DNA from: Legionella sp. km772
Lineage (GTDB): Bacteria; Pseudomonadota; Gammaproteobacteria; Legionellales; Legionellaceae
Assembly (NCBI RefSeq): GCF_003989735.1
Contig: NZ_RZGQ01000006.1
Location: 1-46,351, forward strand
Direction of reading: 5' to 3'
Length of the DNA: 46,351 bases
Shown here in pieces: positions 25,459 to 35,077 of this stretch. Within the stretch, counting starts at the first letter, position 1. The number at the start of each line of letters is the position of its first letter. A model generated the notes under the pieces. That model was not told where the DNA came from, searched no databases, and was given only the letters and a program-made list of their open reading frames with translations. Made by a program: the position numbers and the translations under genes.

Positions 25459-27240
25459 ATGAACAATACAGCCAAAAAGACAACTACACGAGCCTCTAAA
25501 ATAAAGAAGGAAAAGGACAAAATCGAGGCTAATCAAGCTAAAGAAAGCCACCCTGCAGAAACAGATTCTTTATTCCGTTTTATGGATAAATTTTATCAAG
25601 CCAATCTAGCCAAATTAACAGCAGCGATTAGCCCTGCAGCTATTGGTACGTCCTATTTTTCTTGGCTTGCCCAATTAGGACAATCCCCAGGCACTTTGTT
25701 ACGCTTAGCGACTTATCCAATGCGCCACCTTGGTAATGTGACAAATAACTTGACCACCCAAGTACAGCCACGAAACGGTAAAGATGTACGCTTTCAAACC
25801 GAGAATTGGAGTAACTATCCTTGGCGTTTATGGGCCGAACAGTTTTTATTGTTAGAGGAATGGTGTCTTCAAGCCACTAAAGTCCCAGGGCTTGCTCCTC
25901 ATGTAAAACGTACGGTCGCCTTTGGAATTAAACAAATGTTAGATGCTTTGTCTCCATCCAATTTTGTGCTCTCCAACCCCGATTTATTCCAAGAGACTAT
26001 CCGTTCCCAAGGGAAAAATTTAGTCCGGGGTTCGGAATTGGCCATCCAAGATTTCTTAGAAAAAATATCAGGCTCCCCTCCGGCCGGAGTGGAGAATTTC
26101 ATTCCAGGAAAACAAGTAGCCATTACAAAGGGGAAAGTAGTCTACAGTAATCACCTGATTGAACTCATTCAATATGAAGCGCAAACTACGAAAGTATACA
26201 AAGAACCGGTGTTAATGCTCCCTGCGTGGATAATGAAGTATTATATTCTCGATTTATTACCAGAAAATTCCCTCGTCAATTGGCTCACCAAACAAGGCCA
26301 TACGGTATTTATCGTCTCTTGGCGTAATCCTGGTAGTGAAGATCGAAATATTGGCTTCGATGATTATTACCGCCTAGGTGCTATGGCTGCTATTGATGCC
26401 GTATCCAAAGCAGTACCCGAAGCTAAAATTCATCTTTTAGGCTATTGCCTCGGAGGAACCTTAGCCATGGTTACCGCTGCTGCTATGGCTAATAATAATG
26501 ATCAGCGTCTAAAGAGTTTAACTCTGTTGGCTGCACAAGGTGATTTTACCGAGGCTGGAGAGTTATTATTATTTATCACTAAAAGTGAAGTCTCTTTCTT
26601 AAAAAACATGATGTGGGAACAAGGCTATCTCGATACCAAGCAAATGGCTGGATCCTTTCAAATGCTGCGCTCCTACGATCTAATTTGGTCTAAGATGGTA
26701 CAAGATTACATGCATGGCAAACAACGAGGGATGATTGCTTTATTAGCATGGAATGCGGATGCGACCCGCATGCCCTACAAAATGCACAGTGAATATTTAG
26801 AGAAACTTTTCTTAAATAACGATTTTGCTGAAGGGCGTTTTTCTTTGGAAAATAAACATGTAGTAGCCCGGAATATCCAAATCCCAACTTTTGTAGTCAG
26901 TACCGAGAAAGATCACGTCGCACCATGGAAATCGGTTTATAAAACTCATCTCTTGTTAAATAGCGATATCACTTTTGTATTAACCAGTGGCGGCCATAAT
27001 GCAGGGATCGTGAGTGAGCCAGGCCGGGAAGGCCGGAGTTATCGAATGAGTGAGCGGGCTAAAAATGATTCCTACATTGATCCCAAGACCTGGCTAGAAG
27101 AAACCCCGTTACAACAAGGTTCTTGGTGGGTTGCCTGGCAAAAATGGTTAGCCAATGAATCAACACCAATTATGGTCCCTCCTCCTAAAATGAGCGATAA
27201 ATTACCCCCTGCTCCGGGTAAATATGTGCTCCAAAAATAG
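25459..27240 (+). CDS. phaC: Class I polyhydroxyalkanoate synthase
   Basis: A 593-residue alpha/beta hydrolase-fold enzyme that polymerises (R)-3-hydroxyacyl-CoA into PHA granules. The lipase-like box is GYCLGG with nucleophile C330; D485 (EKDHVAPW) and H513 (SGGHNAGIV) complete the triad, spaced much as in Cupriavidus PhaC. The N-terminal PhaC domain occupies ~85-260. The first ~35 residues are Lys/Glu-rich and disordered. Its length fits class I (about 590). The start at 25459 follows ACAGG and a sigma-S-like -10. A PhaJ-Ptb fusion that can feed it monomer follows 81 bases downstream. No phaA, phaB or phasin gene is in view. Confidence 0.95.
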   Translation: MNNTAKKTTTRASKIKKEKDKIEANQAKESHPAETDSLFRFMDKFYQANLAKLTAAISPAAIGTSYFSWLAQLGQSPGTLLRLATYPMRHLGNVTNNLTTQVQPRNGKDVRFQTENWSNYPWRLWAEQFLLLEEWCLQATKVPGLAPHVKRTVAFGIKQMLDALSPSNFVLSNPDLFQETIRSQGKNLVRGSELAIQDFLEKISGSPPAGVENFIPGKQVAITKGKVVYSNHLIELIQYEAQTTKVYKEPVLMLPAWIMKYYILDLLPENSLVNWLTKQGHTVFIVSWRNPGSEDRNIGFDDYYRLGAMAAIDAVSKAVPEAKIHLLGYCLGGTLAMVTAAAMANNNDQRLKSLTLLAAQGDFTEAGELLLFITKSEVSFLKNMMWEQGYLDTKQMAGSFQMLRSYDLIWSKMVQDYMHGKQRGMIALLAWNADATRMPYKMHSEYLEKLFLNNDFAEGRFSLENKHVVARNIQIPTFVVSTEKDHVAPWKSVYKTHLLLNSDITFVLTSGGHNAGIVSEPGREGRSYRMSERAKNDSYIDPKTWLEETPLQQGSWWVAWQKWLANESTPIMVPPPKMSDKLPPAPGKYVLQK

Positions 27241-27321
27241 GAGGAACTCCTAATATAGGCTTGGTCTTGCTCTTAGTCTGAACCAAGGTTAGTCATAATA
27301 ATGAGCTTTAAGAAGGGTTAT

Positions 27322-28722
27322 ATGGATACTATACTCGAGAATGTCACCTTTGATGAATTAACTATCGGTCAAAAAGCAGAACTAGTTAGAACCTTAACCA
27401 AGGATGATATTATTTTATTTGCGGCTATGTCTGGTGATATTAATCCTGCGCATCTCGATCCCGACTTTGCAAAGAACGATCTTTTTCATGAAGTCGTTGG
27501 TCATGGCATGTGGTCAGGAGCGCTCATATCTAATTTATTGGGGACAGTGTTACCAGGACCCGGAACCATTTATGTTGAACAAGATATAAAATTTAAAAGC
27601 CCTATGCATTTAGGTGATACATTAAAACTTAGCATCACTGTCCGGGAAAAAATAAATAATTCCCATAAGGTGTATTTTGATTGCCTTGGTATAAATCAAA
27701 AGGGCCAAACGGTTATTGAAGGAAATGCTTGCGTGATTGCCCCCCTGCAGAAACTGAAGGTACCCCGAAGTGAGTTGCCCCGGGTAAGCATTGATCACAA
27801 AGACCACTTCAATAAAGTTATAAAAGAATGCAAACAATATCCCCCCATTCGCACTGCCATCGTTCATCCTACCAGCGCTAATGTTTTGGAAGCCGCGTTT
27901 GACGCTCAGCAAGAGGGATTAATTATCCCTATTTTAATAGGGCCTGCCGATAAGATTCACAAAGCAGCGCAAGAGGCTCAAATTGGCATTGAACACTGGG
28001 ACTTGATCGATACTGAGCATAGCGATGCCGCTGCCCAAAAGGCGGTGGAATTAGCTGCTGCTGGCAAAATTGAAGCGATTATGAAAGGCTCTTTACATAC
28101 GGATGAGCTAATGTCGGCTATTGTGTGCAGTAATTCAGGTCTTAGAACTAAATACCGGATTAGTCATGTCTATATCATGGACGTACCCACCTACCATAAA
28201 CCCTTATTTATTACTGATGCTGCGATTAATATTGCCCCTAATGTTGAAATAAAAGCCGACATTTGCCAAAACGCAATTAATTTATGGCATGTCTTATATG
28301 GAGATGAATTACCAAAAGTAGCCATCCTTGCTGCAGTAGAAGTAGTTAATCCCAAAATGCAGGCTACCGTTGACGCCGCCGTTTTATGTAAAATGCTCGA
28401 TCGAGGACAGATAACAAACGCCATTCTTGATGGACCACTCGCCTTTGATAATGCAATAAATAAAGAAGCGGCCCGTACCAAGAATATTAATTCACCCGTT
28501 GCTGGTGATGCTGATATCTTGTTGGTTCCTGAAATTGAAGCAGGGAATATGCTTGCTAAGCAATTAAGCTTTCTTACCAATGCCGATGCCGCAGGAATTG
28601 TATGTGGTGCTCGAGTACCGATTATTTTACCCAGCAGAGCGGACTCCTTACGTACTCGCCTTTTATCTTGCGCAGTCGCGGTTAAAATGGCTGATGCACG
28701 TAAAACAGGGAAATTAAAATAG
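27322..28722 (+). CDS. Bifunctional (R)-enoyl-CoA hydratase / phosphate acyltransferase (PhaJ-Ptb fusion)
   Basis: A 466-residue two-domain protein. Residues ~1-140 form a MaoC/PhaJ hot-dog domain, with the catalytic Asp/His in SGDINPAHLD (~35-44) and FKSPMHLGDTL following. Residues ~165-466 form a phosphate acetyl/butyryltransferase domain (MKGSLHTDELM, RISHVYIMDVP, DGPLAFDNAI, VPEIEAGNMLAKQL). The hydratase gives (R)-3-hydroxyacyl-CoA for PhaC from beta-oxidation; the second domain exchanges acyl-CoA and acyl phosphate. Start 27322 has AGAAGGG with a good spacer, whereas the in-frame ATG at 27301 has none. This fusion is a known family; no acetate/butyrate kinase gene is adjacent. Confidence 0.92.
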   Translation: MDTILENVTFDELTIGQKAELVRTLTKDDIILFAAMSGDINPAHLDPDFAKNDLFHEVVGHGMWSGALISNLLGTVLPGPGTIYVEQDIKFKSPMHLGDTLKLSITVREKINNSHKVYFDCLGINQKGQTVIEGNACVIAPLQKLKVPRSELPRVSIDHKDHFNKVIKECKQYPPIRTAIVHPTSANVLEAAFDAQQEGLIIPILIGPADKIHKAAQEAQIGIEHWDLIDTEHSDAAAQKAVELAAAGKIEAIMKGSLHTDELMSAIVCSNSGLRTKYRISHVYIMDVPTYHKPLFITDAAINIAPNVEIKADICQNAINLWHVLYGDELPKVAILAAVEVVNPKMQATVDAAVLCKMLDRGQITNAILDGPLAFDNAINKEAARTKNINSPVAGDADILLVPEIEAGNMLAKQLSFLTNADAAGIVCGARVPIILPSRADSLRTRLLSCAVAVKMADARKTGKLK

Positions 28723-28787
28723 CCCAAAGATCTAGCTCTAGAGTAATTAATCCCCCGAAAAAGGATGCATGCCAAGGTATTTAGGCT

Positions 28788-31700
28788 TTAAGAGCCTAAT
28801 AATCCGTCTTTAGCATGCAACTGAGCGAGCTCGCTTTTCTTAGCCTTTCTTTTAGCTTCCCAAGTATGGAGCAATACATAAAAAGCAGGGACAAAAACCA
28901 CAGCTAAACAAGTGGATGCGAGCATCCCACTGCATACAGCGATACCAATAGAGTTACGAGCATGTGCTCCTGCGCCTGTTGCGAATACGAGTGGCATTAC
29001 CCCTAAGATAAAAGCAAAAGAAGTCATTAAAATTGGTCTGAACCGTTTTTTAGCCCCTAATACTGCCGCCTCCATTACCGTTTTATTATTATACAGCTGT
29101 TCTTCGCGTGCCACCTCAACAATAAGAATGGCATTTTTTGCAGCTAAGGCAATCAATAAGAGAATACCAATTTGGGTATACATATTATTTGCTAAACCCA
29201 AAGCCGATAAAGCCAAAACGGTTCCGATTAAAGCTAAAGGTACGCTAAGTAAAACTGCGGCTGGCGTGATCCAACTTTCATATTGTCCGGCTAAGATTAA
29301 ATACACTAACACTAAAGAAAGAAGGAAAATATAATAACTAACATTTCCGGCAATTTTTTCTTGGTATGCTGTACTAGTCCATTCATAGCTTACTCCAGTA
29401 GGCAGTATTTGTTTTGCCAACCGCTCCATCGCAGCCATTGCCTGTCCCGAACTATAACCCGTTGCTGAAGCCCCATAAATATTGGCGGAGGGATATAAAT
29501 TATATAAAGAAATTAGTGAAGGGCCTACATCGGGATAAATATCGGTTAAGGTTCCTAAAGGTACCATACCCCCATTTTTATTTTTTACATAAAAATTACG
29601 GACATCTTCAATCGTCATTCGAGAGGAGGCTTCAGCTTGTACATAGACTTGAAACACTTGGCCGAATTTAGAAAACAAATTCACATAGGAAGAACCTAGA
29701 TAGGTTTGCAAGGTATCGGTGGCATCACCAATAGCAACCCCTAAGGACTCCGCTTTAGTTCTATCAATAGGAGCCGATACTTGCGGCACAGAAGCTCGAA
29801 ATGAAGTCATTAAACGTTGCACTTCGGGTTGCATACTGGCGTAATGGATCAGCTGATCGGTGGCCGCTTGTAATTTACGGTAATCGAAGCTTCCATCGGT
29901 TAACTCCAATTGCATTTGAAAACCACCTGACATCCCTAAACCCTGGATGGGCGGAGGCACCATCACTAAAACTTTGGCGTCAAGAGTTTTCCTTGCGATG
30001 TTATTGAGTTTTTCGTACATATGTAAAAGATCTTCGTCTTTACCGCGTACACTCCAATCTTTAAACATCACATAAAGCACACCGGCATTAGCAAGGGTAG
30101 CATTGCTATCTAATAATGAAATGCCATCAATAGTAATGACATTTTCCACCCCGCCTAATTTAGAAGCTTGAGCACTTAATTTCTGCATCACCGCCTCTGT
30201 ACGCTCTAAAGAGGCCCCATCAGGTAACTGAACGTTCAACATCATGTAGCCCTGATCTTCAATGGGTATAAAACCGGTTGGAATTTTACTGATGCCAAAC
30301 ACCGCTAAAGCAACGAGAGCAAGCCCTATTAAACACACTTTTTTATAATTATGCACTAGGGAGTCAATAAAATTAATGTAGCGATTTTCTAAGGGATAAT
30401 AGACTTTATCAAAAGCACGGTAGAAGATATTTTTCTTTTCTACTTCTGGTACTGGCTTTAGCCATAAAGCACATTGTGTGGGTTTTAGGGTCATCGCATT
30501 GATCGCACTGATAAAGGCGGTAGCCGCAATCACTAAAGCAAATTGGGCGTACATTGAACCGGTTAAACCGGGCATAAATCCAGCCGGTACAAATACTGCC
30601 ATAAGAACCAGGGTAATACCTAAAATAGGGCCAATTAATTCGCGCATTGCTTCAATGGCGGCTTCCTTAGGTGGTAAGCCTCGCTCAATATGTTGGGTAA
30701 CGCCTTCAACGATTACAATCGCATCATCCACCACAATGCCAATCGCCAGTACTAAGGCAAAAAGGGTTAAGAGGTTCACCGAGTAACTTAATAAAAGCAT
30801 GGCAAAGAATGCGCCGATAATAGTCACGGGAACAGTGGTAGTAGGTACTAGGGTTGCGCGAGCATTTTGTAAAAAGAACAGAATAACAATAAGTACTAAA
30901 ATACCTGCTTCAAATAAAGTTTTATACACTTCATCTACCGAGGCTTTAACAAAAATTGTGGTATCAAAAGGGATGGAATATTTCATCCCAGGTGGGAATT
31001 GTTTTGCCATTTTTTCAACAGCAGCCCGAACTTCATTAGCGACATCTAAAGCATTGGCTCCAGGCAATTGGAAGATACCGATAGCAGCCGTTGGTTGATT
31101 ATTGAGTTTAGAAAGCTGATTATAACTTGAAGAACCAAGCTCTACTCGTCCTACGTCCTTAACTCGCACGATTTGTGCACTGGAGCTGGCATTCGCATTC
31201 TGATTAGGTTTAGTGGATTCGGACTTCACTACAATATTGGCAAATTCTTTAGGATCAGCTAATTGTCCTGGTACATTTACCGTAAATTGGTAAGCTTGAT
31301 TTCCAGCGGTTGGAGGCGAGGCGATTTGCCCCGCAGAAACTTCTTGGTTTTGTCGGCTAATCGCATTTACTACATCACTGGGATTCAATCCATAAGCGAG
31401 CATTTTTTTCGGATCAAGCCAAATACGCATCGCATAACTTCCGGTACCAAAAATCACCACATTCCCTACTCCAGGTAAACGCGATAATTCATCTTGCATA
31501 TTGATGGTTGCATAGTTATTTAGAAATAAACCATCATACTCGCCATGTTCAGAGGTAAGCGTAATAAATTGCAGAATAGCCGTTGATTTTTGTTGGACTA
31601 CCACCCCTTGTTTTTGCACCGACTCCGGGAGCTGCGCCATCGCGGCTTGCACTCTGTTTTGGACTAAGATCTGGGCAAAGTTAAGATCAGTTCCGATTTC

Positions 31701-31985
31701 GAAAGTTACAATTAAGGTATAAGTACCGTTGTTGGTGTTGGTCGATTGCATGTAGAGCATTTTCTCCACACCATTAACTTGTTGCTCAATAGGTAAGGCA
31801 ACCGTCTTTATTAAGGTTTCTGCATTCGCCCCCGGATAACTGGTCGTCACTTGGATAGTGGGCGGTACGATAGAGGGATACTGGGTGACCGGTAAAACTA
31901 AAATGGCCACAAAACCTAAAAAAACGATGAACAGAGCAATAACGTTCGCTAAGATAGGGCGTTCTATAAAAAATTTAGAAATCAT
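28788..31985 (-). CDS. RND multidrug efflux pump, inner-membrane transporter (AcrB/MexB type)
   Basis: A 1065-residue HAE1-family RND transporter with the usual two six-helix halves and large periplasmic loops. The first helix FIERPILANVIALFIVFLG, the proton-relay aspartate pair in AIGIVVDDAIVIVEG (TM4) and the relay lysine in LIALAAKNAILIVE (TM10) are intact. Length and motifs match AcrB/MexB, which export drugs, detergents and dyes from the periplasm and inner leaflet. It is last in the OMF-adaptor-pump operon, 159 bases after the adaptor. A short stem (28781-28799) overlaps its stop codon. Substrate range cannot be read from sequence; no local regulator gene is present. Confidence 0.96.
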   Translation of the reverse strand: MISKFFIERPILANVIALFIVFLGFVAILVLPVTQYPSIVPPTIQVTTSYPGANAETLIKTVALPIEQQVNGVEKMLYMQSTNTNNGTYTLIVTFEIGTDLNFAQILVQNRVQAAMAQLPESVQKQGVVVQQKSTAILQFITLTSEHGEYDGLFLNNYATINMQDELSRLPGVGNVVIFGTGSYAMRIWLDPKKMLAYGLNPSDVVNAISRQNQEVSAGQIASPPTAGNQAYQFTVNVPGQLADPKEFANIVVKSESTKPNQNANASSSAQIVRVKDVGRVELGSSSYNQLSKLNNQPTAAIGIFQLPGANALDVANEVRAAVEKMAKQFPPGMKYSIPFDTTIFVKASVDEVYKTLFEAGILVLIVILFFLQNARATLVPTTTVPVTIIGAFFAMLLLSYSVNLLTLFALVLAIGIVVDDAIVIVEGVTQHIERGLPPKEAAIEAMRELIGPILGITLVLMAVFVPAGFMPGLTGSMYAQFALVIAATAFISAINAMTLKPTQCALWLKPVPEVEKKNIFYRAFDKVYYPLENRYINFIDSLVHNYKKVCLIGLALVALAVFGISKIPTGFIPIEDQGYMMLNVQLPDGASLERTEAVMQKLSAQASKLGGVENVITIDGISLLDSNATLANAGVLYVMFKDWSVRGKDEDLLHMYEKLNNIARKTLDAKVLVMVPPPIQGLGMSGGFQMQLELTDGSFDYRKLQAATDQLIHYASMQPEVQRLMTSFRASVPQVSAPIDRTKAESLGVAIGDATDTLQTYLGSSYVNLFSKFGQVFQVYVQAEASSRMTIEDVRNFYVKNKNGGMVPLGTLTDIYPDVGPSLISLYNLYPSANIYGASATGYSSGQAMAAMERLAKQILPTGVSYEWTSTAYQEKIAGNVSYYIFLLSLVLVYLILAGQYESWITPAAVLLSVPLALIGTVLALSALGLANNMYTQIGILLLIALAAKNAILIVEVAREEQLYNNKTVMEAAVLGAKKRFRPILMTSFAFILGVMPLVFATGAGAHARNSIGIAVCSGMLASTCLAVVFVPAFYVLLHTWEAKRKAKKSELAQLHAKDGLLGS

Positions 31986-32144
31986 TGTCTTATATTCTCA
32001 CTTTCCCTGATACGATCAGCATTAGTAATTTTACAGTTACAGAGGGTTTAGTACGGCCTATAATAGCCAGTCAAGGTTAAAAATCATCAGTGCAAGTCCG
32101 GGCTAGGCAAGACCAAAGATGCAGACCATTGATGAGCCTACTAC

Positions 32145-33308
32145 TCAAGCCGCTGTTTTTTGCGCTCCCTGAATTTCTACTTTATTACCCGGGGATGCAT
32201 TTTGTAAGCCATCGACTATCACCCTTTCGTCTGCGCTTATACCTTTAGTAACCGCCTGCTTGCCATTTTCAGCAACGCCCAAATCAATATGTTTTAATTG
32301 CACTACATCGTCTTTATCGACGATCAGCACATAGGGACCAATTTGATCATAAAGAATAGCGGTGCTGGGGATGGTTAATTGTTTTTTAGGCTGTGATACT
32401 GCGATTTGCACCTGCACAAATAAACCAGGTACAAAAAGGTTATCTTTATTTTCTAATAAGGCACGCAATTCCATGGTTCCAGTAGATGCATTAAGACCGG
32501 TATTCACAAAATCTAAAGTAGCTTTGTGCTTATACCCTGTTTCATTTTGGAAATTAATATATACAGGAATTTTATGAATGTCTGCAGGTTTAAAGCCACT
32601 GGCTCTCGCTGCAGCTCGGAGTTTAATCAAGTCTAACTCGTTAAGATTAAAATAAACATACAGTTTATCGACTTGATCTATAGTTGCTAAATTGGTTGCC
32701 ACCCCATTGCCTACTAAGTTCCCAATATCGACTAAATGTCGGCCAATACGTCCATCAAAAGGAGCTGAGATATGGGTATAACTATAATTAATTTGGGCAT
32801 TGACCTCATCCGCCTTGGATTTATCTAATTCAGCTTTAGATTCGTCCATTTTTGCCAGCCATTTTTGTACGTTATTCAAGGAGGTAGCATTTTGCTTGTA
32901 CATCCGTTGTTGGCGCTCATATTCTAACTTGGCATAGTCATAGGCTGCTTGATTGGCTGCAACCGTTGCTTGTGCTGCTAGTAATTGTTCCCAATAGGGT
33001 TCTGGTTGAATAACGAATAATTCCGTACCTTTTTTCACAAAGGTTCCATCAACGAACTCGATGGAATTTAAATAACCCGAAACTCGGGCAACTAAATTTA
33101 CAGAGTTAAAGGCGACCGTAGTCCCTGTTTGCGTTACAAACTCGATCATGTCGGCTAATACTGGCTTTTGAACTACCACCACAGGGAGTGGAAGCGTTAT
33201 TTCTTCTTTTTTTGTAAAATGCTGGATAACAAAATAAGCTAATACAAGCACTGCAATAAAGACTATAACTTTTGTTTGCTTAGATTTTTTTTCTTGGTTC
33301 ATGCTCAT
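32145..33308 (-). CDS. RND efflux periplasmic adaptor (membrane fusion protein)
   Basis: A ~387-residue adaptor: short cytoplasmic tail, one anchor helix (VIVFIAVLVLAYFVIQ), then the split lipoyl/alpha-hairpin/beta-barrel arrangement. Typical segments are VARVSGYLNSIEFVDGTFVKKG (first lipoyl half, ~70-91), YSYTHISAPFDGRIGRHLVDIGN (second half) and a C-terminal QNASPGNKVE. It is anchored by a helix, not a lipoprotein like AcrA. The ATG at 33308 shares its A with the preceding stop (TAATG), the same coupling as in the nfrAB pair; an in-frame ATG two codons later (33302) is possible. Confidence 0.93.
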   Translation of the reverse strand: MSMNQEKKSKQTKVIVFIAVLVLAYFVIQHFTKKEEITLPLPVVVVQKPVLADMIEFVTQTGTTVAFNSVNLVARVSGYLNSIEFVDGTFVKKGTELFVIQPEPYWEQLLAAQATVAANQAAYDYAKLEYERQQRMYKQNATSLNNVQKWLAKMDESKAELDKSKADEVNAQINYSYTHISAPFDGRIGRHLVDIGNLVGNGVATNLATIDQVDKLYVYFNLNELDLIKLRAAARASGFKPADIHKIPVYINFQNETGYKHKATLDFVNTGLNASTGTMELRALLENKDNLFVPGLFVQVQIAVSQPKKQLTIPSTAILYDQIGPYVLIVDKDDVVQLKHIDLGVAENGKQAVTKGISADERVIVDGLQNASPGNKVEIQGAQKTAA

Positions 33309-34861
33309 TACCATTTTGGTAGATAAAGTTGTTGTATTCTTTGGGCTTTAGTCATTGGTGGCATATGATTTTGTTGTTTTAACAAAGTACCCCAATTAGT
33401 TCGAGCCGCCATTTCATCTTTTATTTTTTGCGGAATCACATCATCAAACCCTCTAATTTGCCAACCGCCACCTAAAGAGCGATATAAAGCGATTAATGCT
33501 TCAGGGATATTGCCTTGTGCATTAACTAAAGAGGTTTGGACACTTAATAATTGCTGTTCAGCATTTAAAACAGGGGTAAAATCGGTTTCGCCCTCTTTAT
33601 AGCGCACAATGGCTAGTTGTAAGGACTTGGTAGCGGAGTTGTTAGCTTGGGTTAAATAATAAACCGCCGCTTTTGCCTGAATATAAGCGCTAATATTATC
33701 CTGCACTTCTTTTTGCGCTTGTAAAACTAGATTAACATAGTTTAATAAGGCCTGTTGGAACACTGCGTCTTGAACGCGCACGGCATTGGTAATTTGCCCA
33801 TAATTTAACAGGGACCAAGCCAGCGAAGGCCCGGCAGTAATCGTCCTATTGGACCAATTAAACATATCAGCGATGCTTGCACTACCAATAGAACTGGAAG
33901 AAAAAGTAAAGCTGCCTACTAAAGATAAAGCCGGGAACAATTCTGCTTTTATAGCACCAATTGCCGCTCCTTGTTGTACTGCTTGTAATCGGGCTTTATG
34001 GATGTCTGGTCGTCGGGCAATCGTTTCTTTAGGGATACCTACAGCAACTGAATAAGGCGCCTTGGGTATGCCGTAGCTTTTTTTCAGCAGGCCGTCAACG
34101 CCATTAGGAATAGTACCGAGTAATACGGCGATAGTATCTTTTTGGGTCTGTAAATCATTAATATAGGGAGGTAAAGAGGCCTGGGTTTGCGCCAATTCGG
34201 TTTTGGCCTGCTCAACATCAACCAAGCTTACTTCACCCGCATTATATCGTGCTAGTGCGATCTTTAAGCTCATTTTTTGGACTACAATATTCGCATTAGT
34301 TACTTTAATGAGTTTTTCGGTAGTACGAATTTTGGTATAAGAAGTTGCAATATCCGAAGTCAGGGTAATCAACGCATTGTCATAAGCGGCAACCGAGGCT
34401 AGAAAAGCGGCATCATTAGATTGGATTGCCCGGCGGTATTTACCCCAAAAATCCAATTCCCAGCTTGCTGAAAATCCGAGCGCCGCGGTATCAAAACTAG
34501 TGGGTAGAATACTTTCTAAGGAGCTTCCACCTATACGGTTGTAAGTATAGTTGCCAATCATGCCTTGTTGTTGTGGATAAAGCTCACCAACAGTTTGAGC
34601 CAACTGGGCTCTGGCTTGTAAGACGCTTGTCCCGGCAATTTGGATGGAAATATTGTTTTTGTAGCCCTGCTTAATGAGTTCGGTAAGGGTAGGATCTTTA
34701 AAGACTCTCCACCATAAGACATCTTTAAAAGGCGTTTCTTTAACTGAAGCATTCTTTTGCGGCCAATGTTCCGCGATAGTTTTTTGCGGTTCCTTATAAT
34801 TAGGCCCCACCATACAGGAACAAAGAAATAAACAGAGCATTAAAGTAAAAGTACGTAACAT
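33308..34861 (-). CDS. RND efflux outer-membrane lipoprotein channel (NodT/OprM type)
   Basis: A 517-residue TolC-superfamily protein with a lipoprotein signal (LCSC, lipidated Cys16) followed by MVGPNYKEP, the standard OprM/NodT start. Two internal repeats of long helices and barrel strands follow, including TYTKIRTTEKLIKV and the RRPDIHKARLQAVQQGAAIG segment of the second repeat. It forms the exit duct of the tripartite pump and is first in the operon, which is the reverse of the common adaptor-pump-channel order. A GGGGAA sequence lies upstream of the ATG. It is divergent from cbpA. Confidence 0.94.
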   Translation of the reverse strand: MLRTFTLMLCLFLCSCMVGPNYKEPQKTIAEHWPQKNASVKETPFKDVLWWRVFKDPTLTELIKQGYKNNISIQIAGTSVLQARAQLAQTVGELYPQQQGMIGNYTYNRIGGSSLESILPTSFDTAALGFSASWELDFWGKYRRAIQSNDAAFLASVAAYDNALITLTSDIATSYTKIRTTEKLIKVTNANIVVQKMSLKIALARYNAGEVSLVDVEQAKTELAQTQASLPPYINDLQTQKDTIAVLLGTIPNGVDGLLKKSYGIPKAPYSVAVGIPKETIARRPDIHKARLQAVQQGAAIGAIKAELFPALSLVGSFTFSSSSIGSASIADMFNWSNRTITAGPSLAWSLLNYGQITNAVRVQDAVFQQALLNYVNLVLQAQKEVQDNISAYIQAKAAVYYLTQANNSATKSLQLAIVRYKEGETDFTPVLNAEQQLLSVQTSLVNAQGNIPEALIALYRSLGGGWQIRGFDDVIPQKIKDEMAARTNWGTLLKQQNHMPPMTKAQRIQQLYLPKW

Positions 34862-35019
34862 GTTTATTTAAAGTTCCCCATCAAATCAATCCATGACATC
34901 CTGAGCTATTTTCCTATCATGAACCTAGTAGAAAAATATCTAGAATTTATGACTTTATCATCACTTAATTAGATTTGGTAGTAAAAAAAATTTAAAAATC
35001 AATTAGAGTTAACATTGGC

Positions 35020-35049
35020 TTAACAATTTATCTACTGTTAGCCTATACT
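35020..35049 (+). promoter_or_regulatory. cbpA promoter with sigma-S-like -10
   Basis: TTAACA (35020-35025), 18 bases, then TATACT (35044-35049), preceded by C to give the sigma-S -10 consensus CTATACT. Transcription would start near 35056, after the ATG at 35054, which favours translation from 35078. E. coli cbpA is sigma-S-dependent, so this agrees with the known family regulation. Confidence 0.6.
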
Positions 35050-35077
35050 GTGAATGATTAGGAAGATGAGAATCAAC

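Noticed and set aside
28788-31985. Several 60-140 codon plus-strand frames inside the RND pump gene
   Set aside because: Antisense shadows of a highly conserved gene, without ribosome-binding sites or domain likeness.
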